Shown here: piece by piece, positions 5,414 to 11,050 of the stretch
Layout: the number at the start of each line of letters is the position of its first letter
How positions within the stretch are numbered: position 1 is the stretch's first letter
DNA from: UBA2450 sp045226015
Lineage (GTDB): Bacteria > Bacillota_I > Bacilli_A > RFN20 > CAG-826
Length of the DNA stretch: 11,050 nt
Direction: 5' to 3'
NCBI GenBank assembly: GCA_045226015.1
Contig: JBGVBY010000017.1
Location: 1 to 11,050, forward strand
The notes under the pieces: generated by a model
Seen by the model: only the letters and a program-made list of their open reading frames with translations
Told to the model about the DNA's origin: nothing
Database searches by the model: none
Position numbers and translations under genes: made by a program

Positions 5414-5614
5414 TTAAGCTTGTTCAACTTTTTCTACTTCTTGTGTTGAATTGATTTGTGGCTTGTTTGAAACGTTTTTATATTTTTCAATAACAGGGCC
5501 TAAAGCCTTTTTAATTTCAGGTGCATACTTCTTACCTAATTCAATAAGAGTAGATAATGCAGATAATCCTGTAGCGGCTAATGCAAATGCATTTTTTATT
5601 TTTTGGTAATTCAT
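5414..5614 (-). CDS. 66-aa amphipathic/hydrophobic protein heading the FtsK-like operon
   Basis: I do not recognise a family. Residues 8-27 are an alanine- and leucine-rich hydrophobic helix (AFALAATGLSALSTLIELG). Residues 28-47 are a lysine-rich amphipathic helix (KKYAPEIKKALGPVIEKYK), and the tail is polar (NKPQINSTQEVEKVEQA). Membrane association is plausible, but a clean single span is not certain because the hydrophobic segment contains several small residues and a Glu. The N-terminus resembles that of the 133-aa protein. The Shine-Dalgarno GGGAGG is 8 nt before the ATG and lies partly in an 8-bp leader helix (5617-5663), so expression of the first gene may be controlled at translation. 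Confidence 0.7.
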   Translation of the reverse strand: MNYQKIKNAFALAATGLSALSTLIELGKKYAPEIKKALGPVIEKYKNVSNKPQINSTQEVEKVEQA

Positions 5615-5616
5615 TT

Positions 5617-5663
5617 CAACTACCTCCCTTCACTATTGTTATTAGTAAAAATAGGGGTAGTTG
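5617..5663 (-). promoter_or_regulatory. Leader hairpin over the ribosome binding site of the 66-aa gene
   Basis: CAACTACC (5656-5663) pairs perfectly with GGTAGTTG (5617-5624), and an inner CTATT/AATAG can extend the fold. The last two G of the GGGAGG Shine-Dalgarno (5623-5628) are in the outer stem and the rest lies just inside it. This is the second gene in the window, with RNase III, whose ribosome binding site is paired in its own leader. Confidence 0.5.
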
Positions 5664-5679
5664 ATTGACAATTTTTTTG

Positions 5680-5696
5680 TTACATATAATATGTAA
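5680..5696. promoter_or_regulatory. Perfect 17-nt palindrome between the XRE gene and the FtsK-like operon
   Basis: TTACATATAATATGTAA is fully symmetric around its central base. It lies 1 nt past the XRE regulator's stop and 65 nt before the operon's first ATG. On the minus strand it contains TATTAT, a possible -10 with no good -35 upstream. An operator for the XRE protein encoded next door is a natural guess. A promoter read by the adjacent sigma factor would also explain the missing consensus -35. Confidence 0.45.
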
Positions 5697-5697
5697 A

Positions 5698-6633
5698 TTA
5701 ATTTTCTTGATTATAGAATTTTATAAAAGCCGATGCATATTTATTACCCAATTTATTTAAATTTTGAAGTAATATAAAACCAAATCTATGCATTTCTTTT
5801 TCTGTTAGTTTTGTATCTTTTTCGTCATACATACCAAGATAGTATCTTATTGCTATGTAATAATACGAAAAATCACTATTGTCGCCATTCATTAAAACTT
5901 TCTGATAAAAGTTTAAAAATTCTTCATTTTCTCCTAATACTGCTTTTTTCCTTTCGTTTCTTCTTTCTTGATATTGTTTTGTATTTATTATTCTTGAATT
6001 TTTTTCTAAGAAATCAAGACTATTATCATCAATTCTATTCTTAACAAAATTAATAGTAGTAGGGTCGGTGTCTATTGTTAGCAAATATCCCCATCCAAAT
6101 ATACTTAATAGATTAATTACGGCTTGTTCATTTCCGGTCTCTCCATAAACATTTGTAAGTGCATCCATTACTTCTTTTAAAGGCATAGAACTAATTAATT
6201 GTTTGTTTTTTATTTCTTTTATAAATGCATTAAGCTGCTCAAGAGCTTTATTATATTCTTCGTTGTCCTTTAATTCACTTGTGTTGTTAAAAGGAAAAAA
6301 TGCTTGGCAAAAATCAATTGTTAGCTCAGGATCGCAAAAAAAATCTAAGGGGCTTTCGTTCTTATCTAAAACTAGACTATTAGGCTCTAATATCTCCCAC
6401 AAGTTATCAAAAACAATTTCTTCATAAGTAAAGCCAGTTAATTCGCTTAGACGGAAAATATTTTCTTCGCTTAAATTATAATTGCCTTTTTCTATATCCC
6501 TAATTGTGCTTTGAGATAGACCTTTAGGTTCATTTAAATAAGTGTTAAAATCCTCTATATTTTTGCATCCATATGCTTCTCTAATAGCTTTTATATTCTT
6601 ACCTATTTTTTTTAAATCTTCTTTTGTATACAT
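5698..6633 (-). CDS. XRE-family helix-turn-helix regulator with long C-terminal domain
   Basis: The 311-aa product starts with an XRE/Cro-type HTH at about residues 8-70 (KIGKNIKAIREAYGC..., GLSQSTIRDIEKGNYNLSEE, RLSELTGFTYEEIVF). Residues 85-311 are predicted mostly helical with no motif I can name. Length and layout resemble Rgg/PlcR-type regulators with a helical sensor domain, but I see no clear TPR repeats, so this is only a possibility. The start has no strong Shine-Dalgarno. The ATG is 11 nt after the TGA of the sigma-like gene, which suggests translational coupling. The palindrome just past its stop could be its target. Codons are notably AT-rich (many ATA, AAT and TTA), as in the sigma-like gene and more so than in the lipoprotein gene. 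Confidence 0.75.
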   Translation of the reverse strand: MYTKEDLKKIGKNIKAIREAYGCKNIEDFNTYLNEPKGLSQSTIRDIEKGNYNLSEENIFRLSELTGFTYEEIVFDNLWEILEPNSLVLDKNESPLDFFCDPELTIDFCQAFFPFNNTSELKDNEEYNKALEQLNAFIKEIKNKQLISSMPLKEVMDALTNVYGETGNEQAVINLLSIFGWGYLLTIDTDPTTINFVKNRIDDNSLDFLEKNSRIINTKQYQERRNERKKAVLGENEEFLNFYQKVLMNGDNSDFSYYYIAIRYYLGMYDEKDTKLTEKEMHRFGFILLQNLNKLGNKYASAFIKFYNQEN

Positions 6634-6644
6634 ATTTAATTATT

Positions 6645-7394
6645 TCAACCTATTATCTGCTCAACCTTTCTACTTTTTTTATTAATTTTAGCGTTAGCTG
6701 TTAGATATGTTGACCTAACTTTGTTATAATCCATCTTTTTAGTTTTTGCGATACTTCTTAACGATAAAGCATCACATTTCTTTAAAATATAAATCTCTGT
6801 TTCTATTTTATTTAGACCAGCTATTTTTGCTATTCTTAGACATTTTTCTCTTTCATCTTCTATATATTTGTCGGTAGTACTTAATTGACTTTTATTTTCA
6901 TCATATTCTTCAACCCTAGTATTCAAATATAAAAGTTCATATTCTTCAATTTTATCATAGTCAACATCAACACCATCTTCTGATAAAGTTTTTTGTATTT
7001 CACTGGTGCTTGGAATTGATTGATTATCCTTTTGATATTCTTGTATTATTTGGAAAATTTTAGAAGCAAGTTTTCTGTCTTTGGCTGGTATTTTTAACCC
7101 TCTATTACTTCTTTTGTTCTTTTCTTCAATAATAATGTTTTTTAAAGCTGGGTATACGTGTGTTAAAAACTGAACACCATATTCTTCATTGTAGTCCAAT
7201 GCTTTTTTATAGACTATCACTTGGGTGATTGCCATTATTTCATCTAAAAACTCTTGGCTTTGTAAATCAAACGGAACATATTGATTATACAAAACTCTAA
7301 TTACACCTTTAAGTTCTGTGTGTAAGTCAAAAATAGCTAACTGATCACCATTTTTAATTTGATTAATTAAACTTACAGCTTTTTTGTTATCCAT
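6645..7394 (-). CDS. Sigma-70-family RNA polymerase sigma factor (alternative type)
   Basis: The 249-aa product fits a group 3-like sigma factor. Residues 20-95 resemble region 2 (ALDYNEEYGVQFLTHVYPAL followed by KNIIIEEKNKR, cf. FDPxxGVKFSTYAxxxI). Residues 100-160 resemble region 3 (GLKIPAKDRKLASKIF..., IPSTSEIQKTL). Residues 190-240 resemble region 4 (LNKIETEIYILKKCDALSL followed by RSIAKTKKMDYNKVRSTYL, a helix-turn-helix that would read a -35). It would direct core polymerase to a specific promoter set. No Shine-Dalgarno is visible. GATAAT ends 9 nt before the ATG, so a leaderless or near-leaderless transcript is possible. It is followed by the XRE gene after 11 nt and preceded by the IS110 element, whose insertion may have altered its promoter. 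A phage- or element-type sigma-like regulator is the alternative. Confidence 0.75.
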   Translation of the reverse strand: MDNKKAVSLINQIKNGDQLAIFDLHTELKGVIRVLYNQYVPFDLQSQEFLDEIMAITQVIVYKKALDYNEEYGVQFLTHVYPALKNIIIEEKNKRSNRGLKIPAKDRKLASKIFQIIQEYQKDNQSIPSTSEIQKTLSEDGVDVDYDKIEEYELLYLNTRVEEYDENKSQLSTTDKYIEDEREKCLRIAKIAGLNKIETEIYILKKCDALSLRSIAKTKKMDYNKVRSTYLTANAKINKKSRKVEQIIG

Positions 7395-7439
7395 ACAACT
7401 ATTATCTTATAATTTTTTCTAAATTTGTATGATAAAAAT

Positions 7440-7456
7440 AACTAAAAACTTTAGTT
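7440..7456 (-). terminator. Possible terminator after the IS110 transposase gene
   Basis: A 7-bp perfect stem AACTAAA/TTTAGTT with a 3-nt loop is flanked by T-runs on both strands (TATTTTTATC on the minus, TTTTTT on the plus). It could end transposase transcripts or work in both directions. The stem is entirely AT-rich apart from one GC pair, so termination may be weak. Confidence 0.4.
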
Positions 7457-7487
7457 TTTTGATTTTGGTAATTTTTGCTCCTTTTTA

Positions 7488-8696
7488 TTACCTTTTAATG
7501 CTTTCGAAAATTTGATTGGATTTCATCATTTTCCAAATAACTCGAATTAACTTCCTTGTAGTAGCTATTATTGCGACATCGGTAGGCTTACCTTGTTGTA
7601 ATTTTGAGTAATAATATTCAGAAAAAACAGGAGAATGTATACGTAATTTTTGAACACTTAATGCAAGAGCGTATCTTAATATAGGTGATCCTCTTTTTCT
7701 AATTCTTCCTCTTCTATTGATCGTACCAGATTGATAAACTTTAACATCTAATCCAGCATATTTGATGAGTTTTTCTGGATTATCAAATCGATGAATATCT
7801 CCTATTTCTCCTATAATCATTGCGGCTAGATTAATACCTATTCCTGGAATTGAAAGAATAGGAGAATTAATTTCTTCCATCAATGGTTCTAACCTTTCGT
7901 TTAATGCATCTATTTCTTCATCAATTACTTCAACTTGTCTAATTAAACTTTGGATGATTAATTCATCATTAATAGAAGAATAACCAATTGTGTTTTTAGC
8001 AAGATCTTTTAATTTAACAAACCTACCATAACTAAATTTACCCCTAGACATCCTTCTTAATGTTTCTGCGGTTTCAACTCGCATTTTAGCCATTTTAGAA
8101 GCGGATGGATAATTAGTTAATAACCATCTAACGGTGGGCGATTCGAACATGTTTCTTCCAGCGTTTCTTTTATTTCCATCTTCCTTTTTCTTATAGAAAG
8201 GAACGAATTCAGGAAAGATTTCATCTAGATATCTAAGCAGATGGTTATAACAACATGTTTTATCTCCAAATAAGAAATATTTTGCTCTAGAGATTTTACG
8301 AATCTCTCCGATAAGGTAAGATAATTGTGGGGATGAAGTAAATGCGTGTGTTGATACATACTTTGCAATCAACAAAGCATCTAGATTATCTGTCTTAGCC
8401 GAGTTAACTGCTTCAGAGTCGCGAAACTTAGCAATTATACTTGGGTTATAGATTTGGACTTGATATCCATTAGAGACAAGACATCTCACCAGGCAGTTCA
8501 TATAATGTCCGGTTGCTTCCATCCCTATTTTTATTTGCTCTTTAAGGCCGAGCAGGCCTAATTCATTTAAGAGTGAATCAAACCCTTCTCGAGAATTAGA
8601 AATATCGAAGCTTTTCTTTCTAATCTCTCCTTCTTGATCGATGATAGAAACTGTATGTTTATACTTACTAACATCGATTCCAACATAAAAGTCCAT
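7488..8696 (-). CDS. IS110-family transposase (DEDD/serine RNA-guided recombinase)
   Basis: The 402-aa product is full length for the family (about 330-450). The N-terminal RuvC-like domain has Asp8 in VGIDVSK, Glu60 in GMEATGHY, and Asp103 and Asp106 in AKTDNLDA, the DEDD set. A helical and coiled linker follows (about 235-275). The C-terminal Tnp domain contains the helix-hairpin-helix SIPGIGINLAAMIIGEIGDI and KYAGLDVKVYQSGT with Ser323 in the position of the catalytic serine, then the RRGRIRKRGSP stretch. IS110 enzymes insert through a bridge RNA that base-pairs with donor and target. AGGAGG lies 5 nt before the ATG. There are no frameshifts or internal stops, so the element may be active. 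Confidence 0.93.
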   Translation of the reverse strand: MDFYVGIDVSKYKHTVSIIDQEGEIRKKSFDISNSREGFDSLLNELGLLGLKEQIKIGMEATGHYMNCLVRCLVSNGYQVQIYNPSIIAKFRDSEAVNSAKTDNLDALLIAKYVSTHAFTSSPQLSYLIGEIRKISRAKYFLFGDKTCCYNHLLRYLDEIFPEFVPFYKKKEDGNKRNAGRNMFESPTVRWLLTNYPSASKMAKMRVETAETLRRMSRGKFSYGRFVKLKDLAKNTIGYSSINDELIIQSLIRQVEVIDEEIDALNERLEPLMEEINSPILSIPGIGINLAAMIIGEIGDIHRFDNPEKLIKYAGLDVKVYQSGTINRRGRIRKRGSPILRYALALSVQKLRIHSPVFSEYYYSKLQQGKPTDVAIIATTRKLIRVIWKMMKSNQIFESIKR

Positions 8697-8699
8697 GTA

Positions 8700-8867
8700 G
8701 ACCTCCTATTCTTGCCGTCTAATTCATATCAGCTTTTCTTATCGAAATATCTGCAAGAACGTCAAAAGCGTTAACCAACCGTATTAGCAATTAAAAGAAA
8801 AGCCGTATGCCTGAGTATGGAGTGTGACAGTTAAAACTGTATTTTAATTTAGCAGGATAACGGCATA
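8700..8867 (-). ncRNA. Candidate IS110 bridge RNA
   Basis: The non-coding stretch directly upstream of the recombinase folds into consecutive stem-loops on the minus strand. TATGCC/GGCATA (8862-8867 with 8806-8811) encloses ACAGTT/AACTGT (8835-8840 with 8827-8832). Further down, TTCTTGC/GCAAGAA (8753-8759 with 8709-8715) encloses a loop of about 37 nt. IS110-group elements encode a bridge RNA of about 150-200 nt in this position, with target- and donor-binding internal loops. I cannot assign the guide loops without the exact element ends. Transcription would start near 8866 from the TATAAT at 8873-8878. Confidence 0.55.
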
Positions 8868-8872
8868 TTTTG

Positions 8873-8878
8873 ATTATA
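8873..8878 (-). promoter_or_regulatory. Orphan -10 box at the left end of the IS110 element
   Basis: A perfect TATAAT on the minus strand has no acceptable -35 at 16-18 nt (the hexamers there are T-rich). In IS110 elements the bridge RNA promoter is often completed only when the excised circle joins a right-end -35 to a left-end -10. A lone -10 here fits that model. Confidence 0.45.
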
Positions 8879-8886
8879 CTTGATTA

Positions 8887-8921
8887 GATAAAAAGAAAAT
8901 CTAACCAGGTACAAGGTTAGA
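8887..8921 (-). terminator. Rho-independent terminator upstream of the IS110 element
   Basis: TCTAACC/GGTTAGA (8915-8921 with 8900-8906) makes a 7-bp perfect stem with an 8-nt loop, followed on the minus strand by TTTTCTTTTTATC. It would stop read-through from the 9005-10736 genes into the insertion sequence. Whether it belongs to the element or to the flanking chromosome is unclear. Confidence 0.75.
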
Positions 8922-9004
8922 CTATCTTATTTGTTATGCAGATTATTTCAATTATATCAAAATACTTTAATAAGGTATTGAATATCTAGGAAGAAGTATT
9001 TTAA

Positions 9005-9195
9005 TTATTTGGTAACGATAAGATTTATTCCAATTGAAAGTGGAATCAATGAACCTAACACTATCACTGAATCAATGAATAAAATAACGATGTTAGAGGT
9101 GTGGAAGTTTTTAATTGCACGATTAATCCTAGAAGAGCAACGATGATGAGAACGATGCCAAGTAGGATTAGTAAGTATGAAATTATCTTTCTCAT
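9005..9195 (-). pseudogene. Frameshifted small two-span membrane protein
   Basis: From an ATG at 9195 (AAGGTG 7 nt upstream) the frame reads MRKIISYLLILLGIVLIIVA and continues hydrophobic to LLGLIVQLKTSTP, then drifts and stops at 9064. The -1 frame takes over near 9110-9090 and reads SNIVILFIDSVIVLGSLIPL then SIGINLIVTK to a stop at 9005. The joined product would be a protein of about 62 aa with two transmembrane helices, which neither frame encodes alone. A run TTAAAAAC lies at the junction but is not a classic slippery heptamer, so a disabling indel is more likely than programmed frameshifting. Family unknown. Confidence 0.5.
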
Positions 9196-9242
9196 CTTCC
9201 TTCACCTTCTCGAGATTCTTTTTCGGTTTCGAGCATCGTTTG

Positions 9243-9413
9243 TTACCTATCGGCATAAAGTTCTGCCCGGATTCTTTCTGAGTTTATGACTTTAGAATAA
9301 GATTCGATTAAGCAGTAGACATTGATTTGTCCTTCTTTAGACATTGTTTGGATGTTAGCTAATCTACCTGTATTGTTCTTATAGGCCTTATTAAAGGTAC
9401 TATTAATTAAACT
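9243..9413 (-). pseudogene. 56-codon reading frame immediately after the ATPase stop, probable gene remnant
   Basis: Directly after the TAG of the DUF4143 ATPase and in the same frame, 56 sense codons run to a TAA with a protein-like composition (AYKNNTGRLANIQTMSKEGQ, then YCLIESYSKVINSERIRAEL). There is no ATG with a ribosome binding site before it. An internal ATG would leave 33 residues. It looks like the C-terminal end of a gene whose front is missing, perhaps replaced by the ATPase gene. A 14-codon frame (9192-9236) follows and overlaps the next small gene's start as ATGA. I recognise no family. Confidence 0.35.
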
Positions 9414-10736
9414 CTACAAGAACATTATCAAATAAATTGGGAGAGTAATTAAATTGTTCTCCTTTTTAATTACATTTTTGTTCCCAAAAACATAACCATA
9501 TTTGAGTTTATAATTACCTTCTTGATCAATTAAACGTGGTAAGGCTCTAAAATTGTTTTGATTTTTACCAGATTTAATCTCAATAGGTAGGACACTTAAA
9601 TTATTGTAATCATTAGTTAAATAATCAACTTCACCAACTTTTTTGCTATCAAAATAATATAAGTTATGTCCATGGGCAGTTAGTTCTATCGCAACTACCG
9701 TTTCATATACTGAACCAAGGTTAATACCTTTATCAACATTAAGAACAGCGTCTATATTATTTTTATATAAGATATTAGTTAATAAACCAACATCGTTATA
9801 ATAGAGTTTAATAAGGTTTTTGCTGCTTGATTCTACAAGCGGGAACAAAGGGTTACTAACTGCTTTAACTCCAATTGATACACCTGAAGAGATTAAATAA
9901 TCAAATTCATCTTCATATTTATCTAATGTATCTTTTTTATTGTTGTTGATTTTGTTTGCCTGAATTCTTTTGACTTTATTCTCCATATAAGAAGGCATCA
10001 TTTCATATATTCTAGTGATTTTTAATTTATGTTCTAAATCATATTGAGAACAGTCATCTTTATAATATTGATAAGTAGTATCGTGGACTTTTCTCATTCC
10101 CATAATATTTTGATTAACCACAAATTCTTTAACAGCGTCAGGAAAACCGCCACATAATAAATATTCTTTAAACCTTTTTAATAATATTTGGTGAATAGAA
10201 TCATTAATAGGCTCTAGATTATTAAAGCAGTTTCTTGTATATTCAATGACGTCTTTACCAACATGTGTTGCCCATAAAAATTCTTCAAAATCTAATTGAT
10301 ACATTTTAACTTCATTAATTGAACCCATAGGGATAAATGTATGTTTTAATGTAATACCTAATAAAGATCCGCTTACGATATAATTATATCTTTTTTCTTG
10401 GTTTAAAGGTTTTAACATAGTTAATAAATGAGGGTAAACCTGTATTTCATCTAAAAATATAATTGTGTCGCTTTTGTTATTTACAACATCACCATAAAGA
10501 GCGGTAAGTCGATAATAGAAATCAGTAGTGGTTTTAACTTTGTCTTTAGCGAAATATCTTTCACCATCAAAATCATCTTTCAAATTAATTTCGACATAAT
10601 TAGAATAATGAACTTTAGAAAGTTTTCTAATAATATAAGATTTACCTATTTGTCTTGCTCCTTCTATAATAAGGATTTTGTCTTTTTCACCTCTTAGATA
10701 ATCATTTATTAAGGTTTCGATTTTTCTTTTAAACAT
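9414..10736 (-). CDS. AAA ATPase (AAA_14) with C-terminal DUF4143 domain
   Basis: The 440-aa product is of normal length for this common prokaryotic family. The AAA_14 domain has Walker A GARQIGKS (26-33), Walker B TIIFLDEIQ (91-99) and the sensor-like SGSLLGI (122-128). Residues about 185-290 are the connecting helices (LLCGGFPDAV is typical). The DUF4143 part carries a PD-(D/E)XK-like set: Glu345 in SVYE, Asp371 in GEVDYL, and Glu386 and Lys388 in IEIKSGK. ATP hydrolysis is likely. A nuclease-like role is suggested by the C-terminal motif, but the family's biology is poorly known and copies are often multiple and mobile. AGGAG lies 7 nt before the ATG and there is a good promoter at 10774-10802. 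No partner gene is adjacent. Confidence 0.9.
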   Translation of the reverse strand: MFKRKIETLINDYLRGEKDKILIIEGARQIGKSYIIRKLSKVHYSNYVEINLKDDFDGERYFAKDKVKTTTDFYYRLTALYGDVVNNKSDTIIFLDEIQVYPHLLTMLKPLNQEKRYNYIVSGSLLGITLKHTFIPMGSINEVKMYQLDFEEFLWATHVGKDVIEYTRNCFNNLEPINDSIHQILLKRFKEYLLCGGFPDAVKEFVVNQNIMGMRKVHDTTYQYYKDDCSQYDLEHKLKITRIYEMMPSYMENKVKRIQANKINNNKKDTLDKYEDEFDYLISSGVSIGVKAVSNPLFPLVESSSKNLIKLYYNDVGLLTNILYKNNIDAVLNVDKGINLGSVYETVVAIELTAHGHNLYYFDSKKVGEVDYLTNDYNNLSVLPIEIKSGKNQNNFRALPRLIDQEGNYKLKYGYVFGNKNVIKKENNLITLPIYLIMFL

Positions 10737-10773
10737 AGTTTATCTCCTCATTTTTTAAGATTATTCTAATATT

Positions 10774-10802
10774 ATTATAAGTATAATCTGGTATTTTTCC
10801 AA
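10774..10802 (-). promoter_or_regulatory. Promoter of the DUF4143 ATPase gene
   Basis: On the minus strand TTGGAA (10797-10802) and a perfect TATAAT (10774-10779) are separated by 17 nt, with a leader of about 30 nt to the ATG. The spacer contains one copy of the GAAAAATACCA repeat. Confidence 0.6.
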
Positions 10803-10864
10803 TAAAAATAAATAGTATATTGGGAGTTTTCTAATATAATCTTTATTTAAATTTGGTATTTTTC
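10789..10864 (-). repeat. Direct repeat GAAAAATACCA upstream of the ATPase gene
   Basis: GAAAAATACCA occurs at 10854-10864 and 10789-10799 on the minus strand (65 nt apart). The match extends to 14 of 15 bases with the following AATT/GATT. The downstream copy overlaps the promoter spacer. Two copies at helical phasing of roughly six turns could be operator sites. In such AT-rich DNA a local duplication is the alternative. Confidence 0.4.
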
Positions 10865-10975
10865 TAAACGTAAAACATACTGTCTATATTTATATAATCA
10901 TTATCATTTTCTTGACTGATTTAATATTTTATTAATAGCCATTTTTTCTACTTTTAAGAAAAGGACAAATTATTG

Positions 10976-10981
10976 TATAAT
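10976..10981 (+). promoter_or_regulatory. -10 box of the right-end plus-strand gene
   Basis: A perfect TATAAT lies 21 nt before the ATG at 11003. The hexamer 17 nt upstream (TTTAAG) is a weak -35. The 10737-11002 interval is thus a divergent promoter region for this gene and the ATPase, with no gene in between. Confidence 0.45.
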
Positions 10982-11002
10982 TTAATCAATTGGAGGTTTC
11001 AT

Positions 11003-11050
11003 ATGGCTTACGGACTAGTATATGACTATCTTACTGGTCAATGTATTAAT
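11003..11050 (+). CDS. N-terminal 16 codons of a plus-strand gene (runs off the right edge)
   Basis: The frame reads MAYGLVYDYLTGQCIN with no stop before the window ends. GGAGG (10992-10996) is 6 nt before the ATG. YDYLTGQ is faintly like the start of some alpha-glucan branching enzymes of Bacillota, but 16 residues are too few to assign a function. Confidence 0.65.
   Translation, partial: MAYGLVYDYLTGQCIN

Larger units (their letters stand above)
7457..8886 (-). mobile_element. IS110-family insertion sequence (ends approximate)
   Basis: The element comprises an intact recombinase gene plus about 190 nt of structured non-coding DNA upstream of it and a short downstream flank, the arrangement of the IS110 group. 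This family has no conventional terminal inverted repeats and often no target duplication, so the ends are estimates. The right end lies somewhere in 7440-7487, where GGTAAT/ATTACC (7467-7472 with 7487-7492) brackets the stop codon. The left end lies near 8880-8890, between the TATAAT at 8873-8878 and a terminator. It sits just upstream of the sigma-like gene. Confidence 0.7.

Noticed and set aside
5661..5690. Plus-strand TTGATT-18-TATAAT promoter
   Set aside because: It would only drive antisense RNA into the XRE gene, and the TATAAT is part of a perfect palindrome. It cannot be told apart from a chance match.
177..7394. Mycoplasma-type genetic code
   Set aside because: TGA ends the lipoprotein and sigma-like genes at sensible positions, and no gene needs TGA read as tryptophan.
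9005..9256. An 83-codon open frame starting MPIGNKRCSKPKK
   Set aside because: Its first half has low-complexity, non-protein-like composition and no ribosome binding site. The first half's real coding signal is in another frame from 9195, and only the last 30 codons look genuine. Reported instead as a frameshifted gene.
1..11050. CRISPR array, tRNA or rRNA genes
   Set aside because: No regularly spaced repeats and no cloverleaf or rRNA-like conserved stretches were seen on either strand.

Overview
The window is AT-rich DNA with strong GGAGG ribosome binding sites. TGA is used as an ordinary stop (for example at 177-179 and 6645-6647), so this is the standard bacterial code rather than the Mycoplasma code. 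An acetate kinase start, an InlB-type repeat lipoprotein and Bacillus-like promoters suggest a low-GC Bacillota (Bacilli/Erysipelotrichia-like) chromosome. The exact taxon cannot be read from the sequence. Every confident gene lies on the minus strand except a partial gene at the extreme right end.

Layout from left to right, so downstream to upstream for most genes. (1) 1-2528: the first 16 codons of ackA with its own promoter and a 22-nt dyad; a 303-aa lipoprotein with InlB B-type repeats; and an unusually long RNase III (363 aa, intact catalytic residues, two dsRBD-like domains). The RNase III gene is expressed from a good promoter through a leader of about 210 nt that folds extensively and buries the Shine-Dalgarno. 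Three small hairpins separate it from the lipoprotein gene. (2) 2705-5614: a six-gene operon closed by a clear terminator. Reading downstream it encodes a 66-aa amphipathic protein, a 126-aa and a 133-aa winged-helix protein, a soluble FtsK/SpoIIIE-type motor, a 35-aa membrane peptide and an 86-aa acidic protein. (3) 5698-7394: a 311-aa XRE-type regulator and a sigma-70-like factor, 11 nt apart and likely cotranscribed, immediately upstream of that operon. (4) About 7440-8886: an apparently intact IS110-family element with a DEDD/serine recombinase and a candidate bridge RNA upstream of it. (5) 8887-9413: a terminator and two broken small reading frames. (6) 9414-10802: an AAA/DUF4143 ATPase with its promoter. 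(7) 10976-11050: promoter and first 16 codons of a plus-strand gene.

The most interesting part is regions 2 and 3 together. The FtsK-like motor has lost the Walker B aspartate (Asn instead), the TQRP motif and a conserved arginine, and it has no membrane domain. The two proteins encoded just upstream end in winged helices that align with the motor's own C-terminal FtsK-gamma-like domain. Single-span and amphipathic mini-proteins are encoded in the same operon. A sigma factor and an XRE regulator sit directly upstream. I do not recognise this combination as a described system. A DNA-handling or segregation module of an integrated element is my inference, not something the sequence proves. The second point of interest is the RNase III gene, whose leader and downstream hairpins look like possible substrates for its own product.
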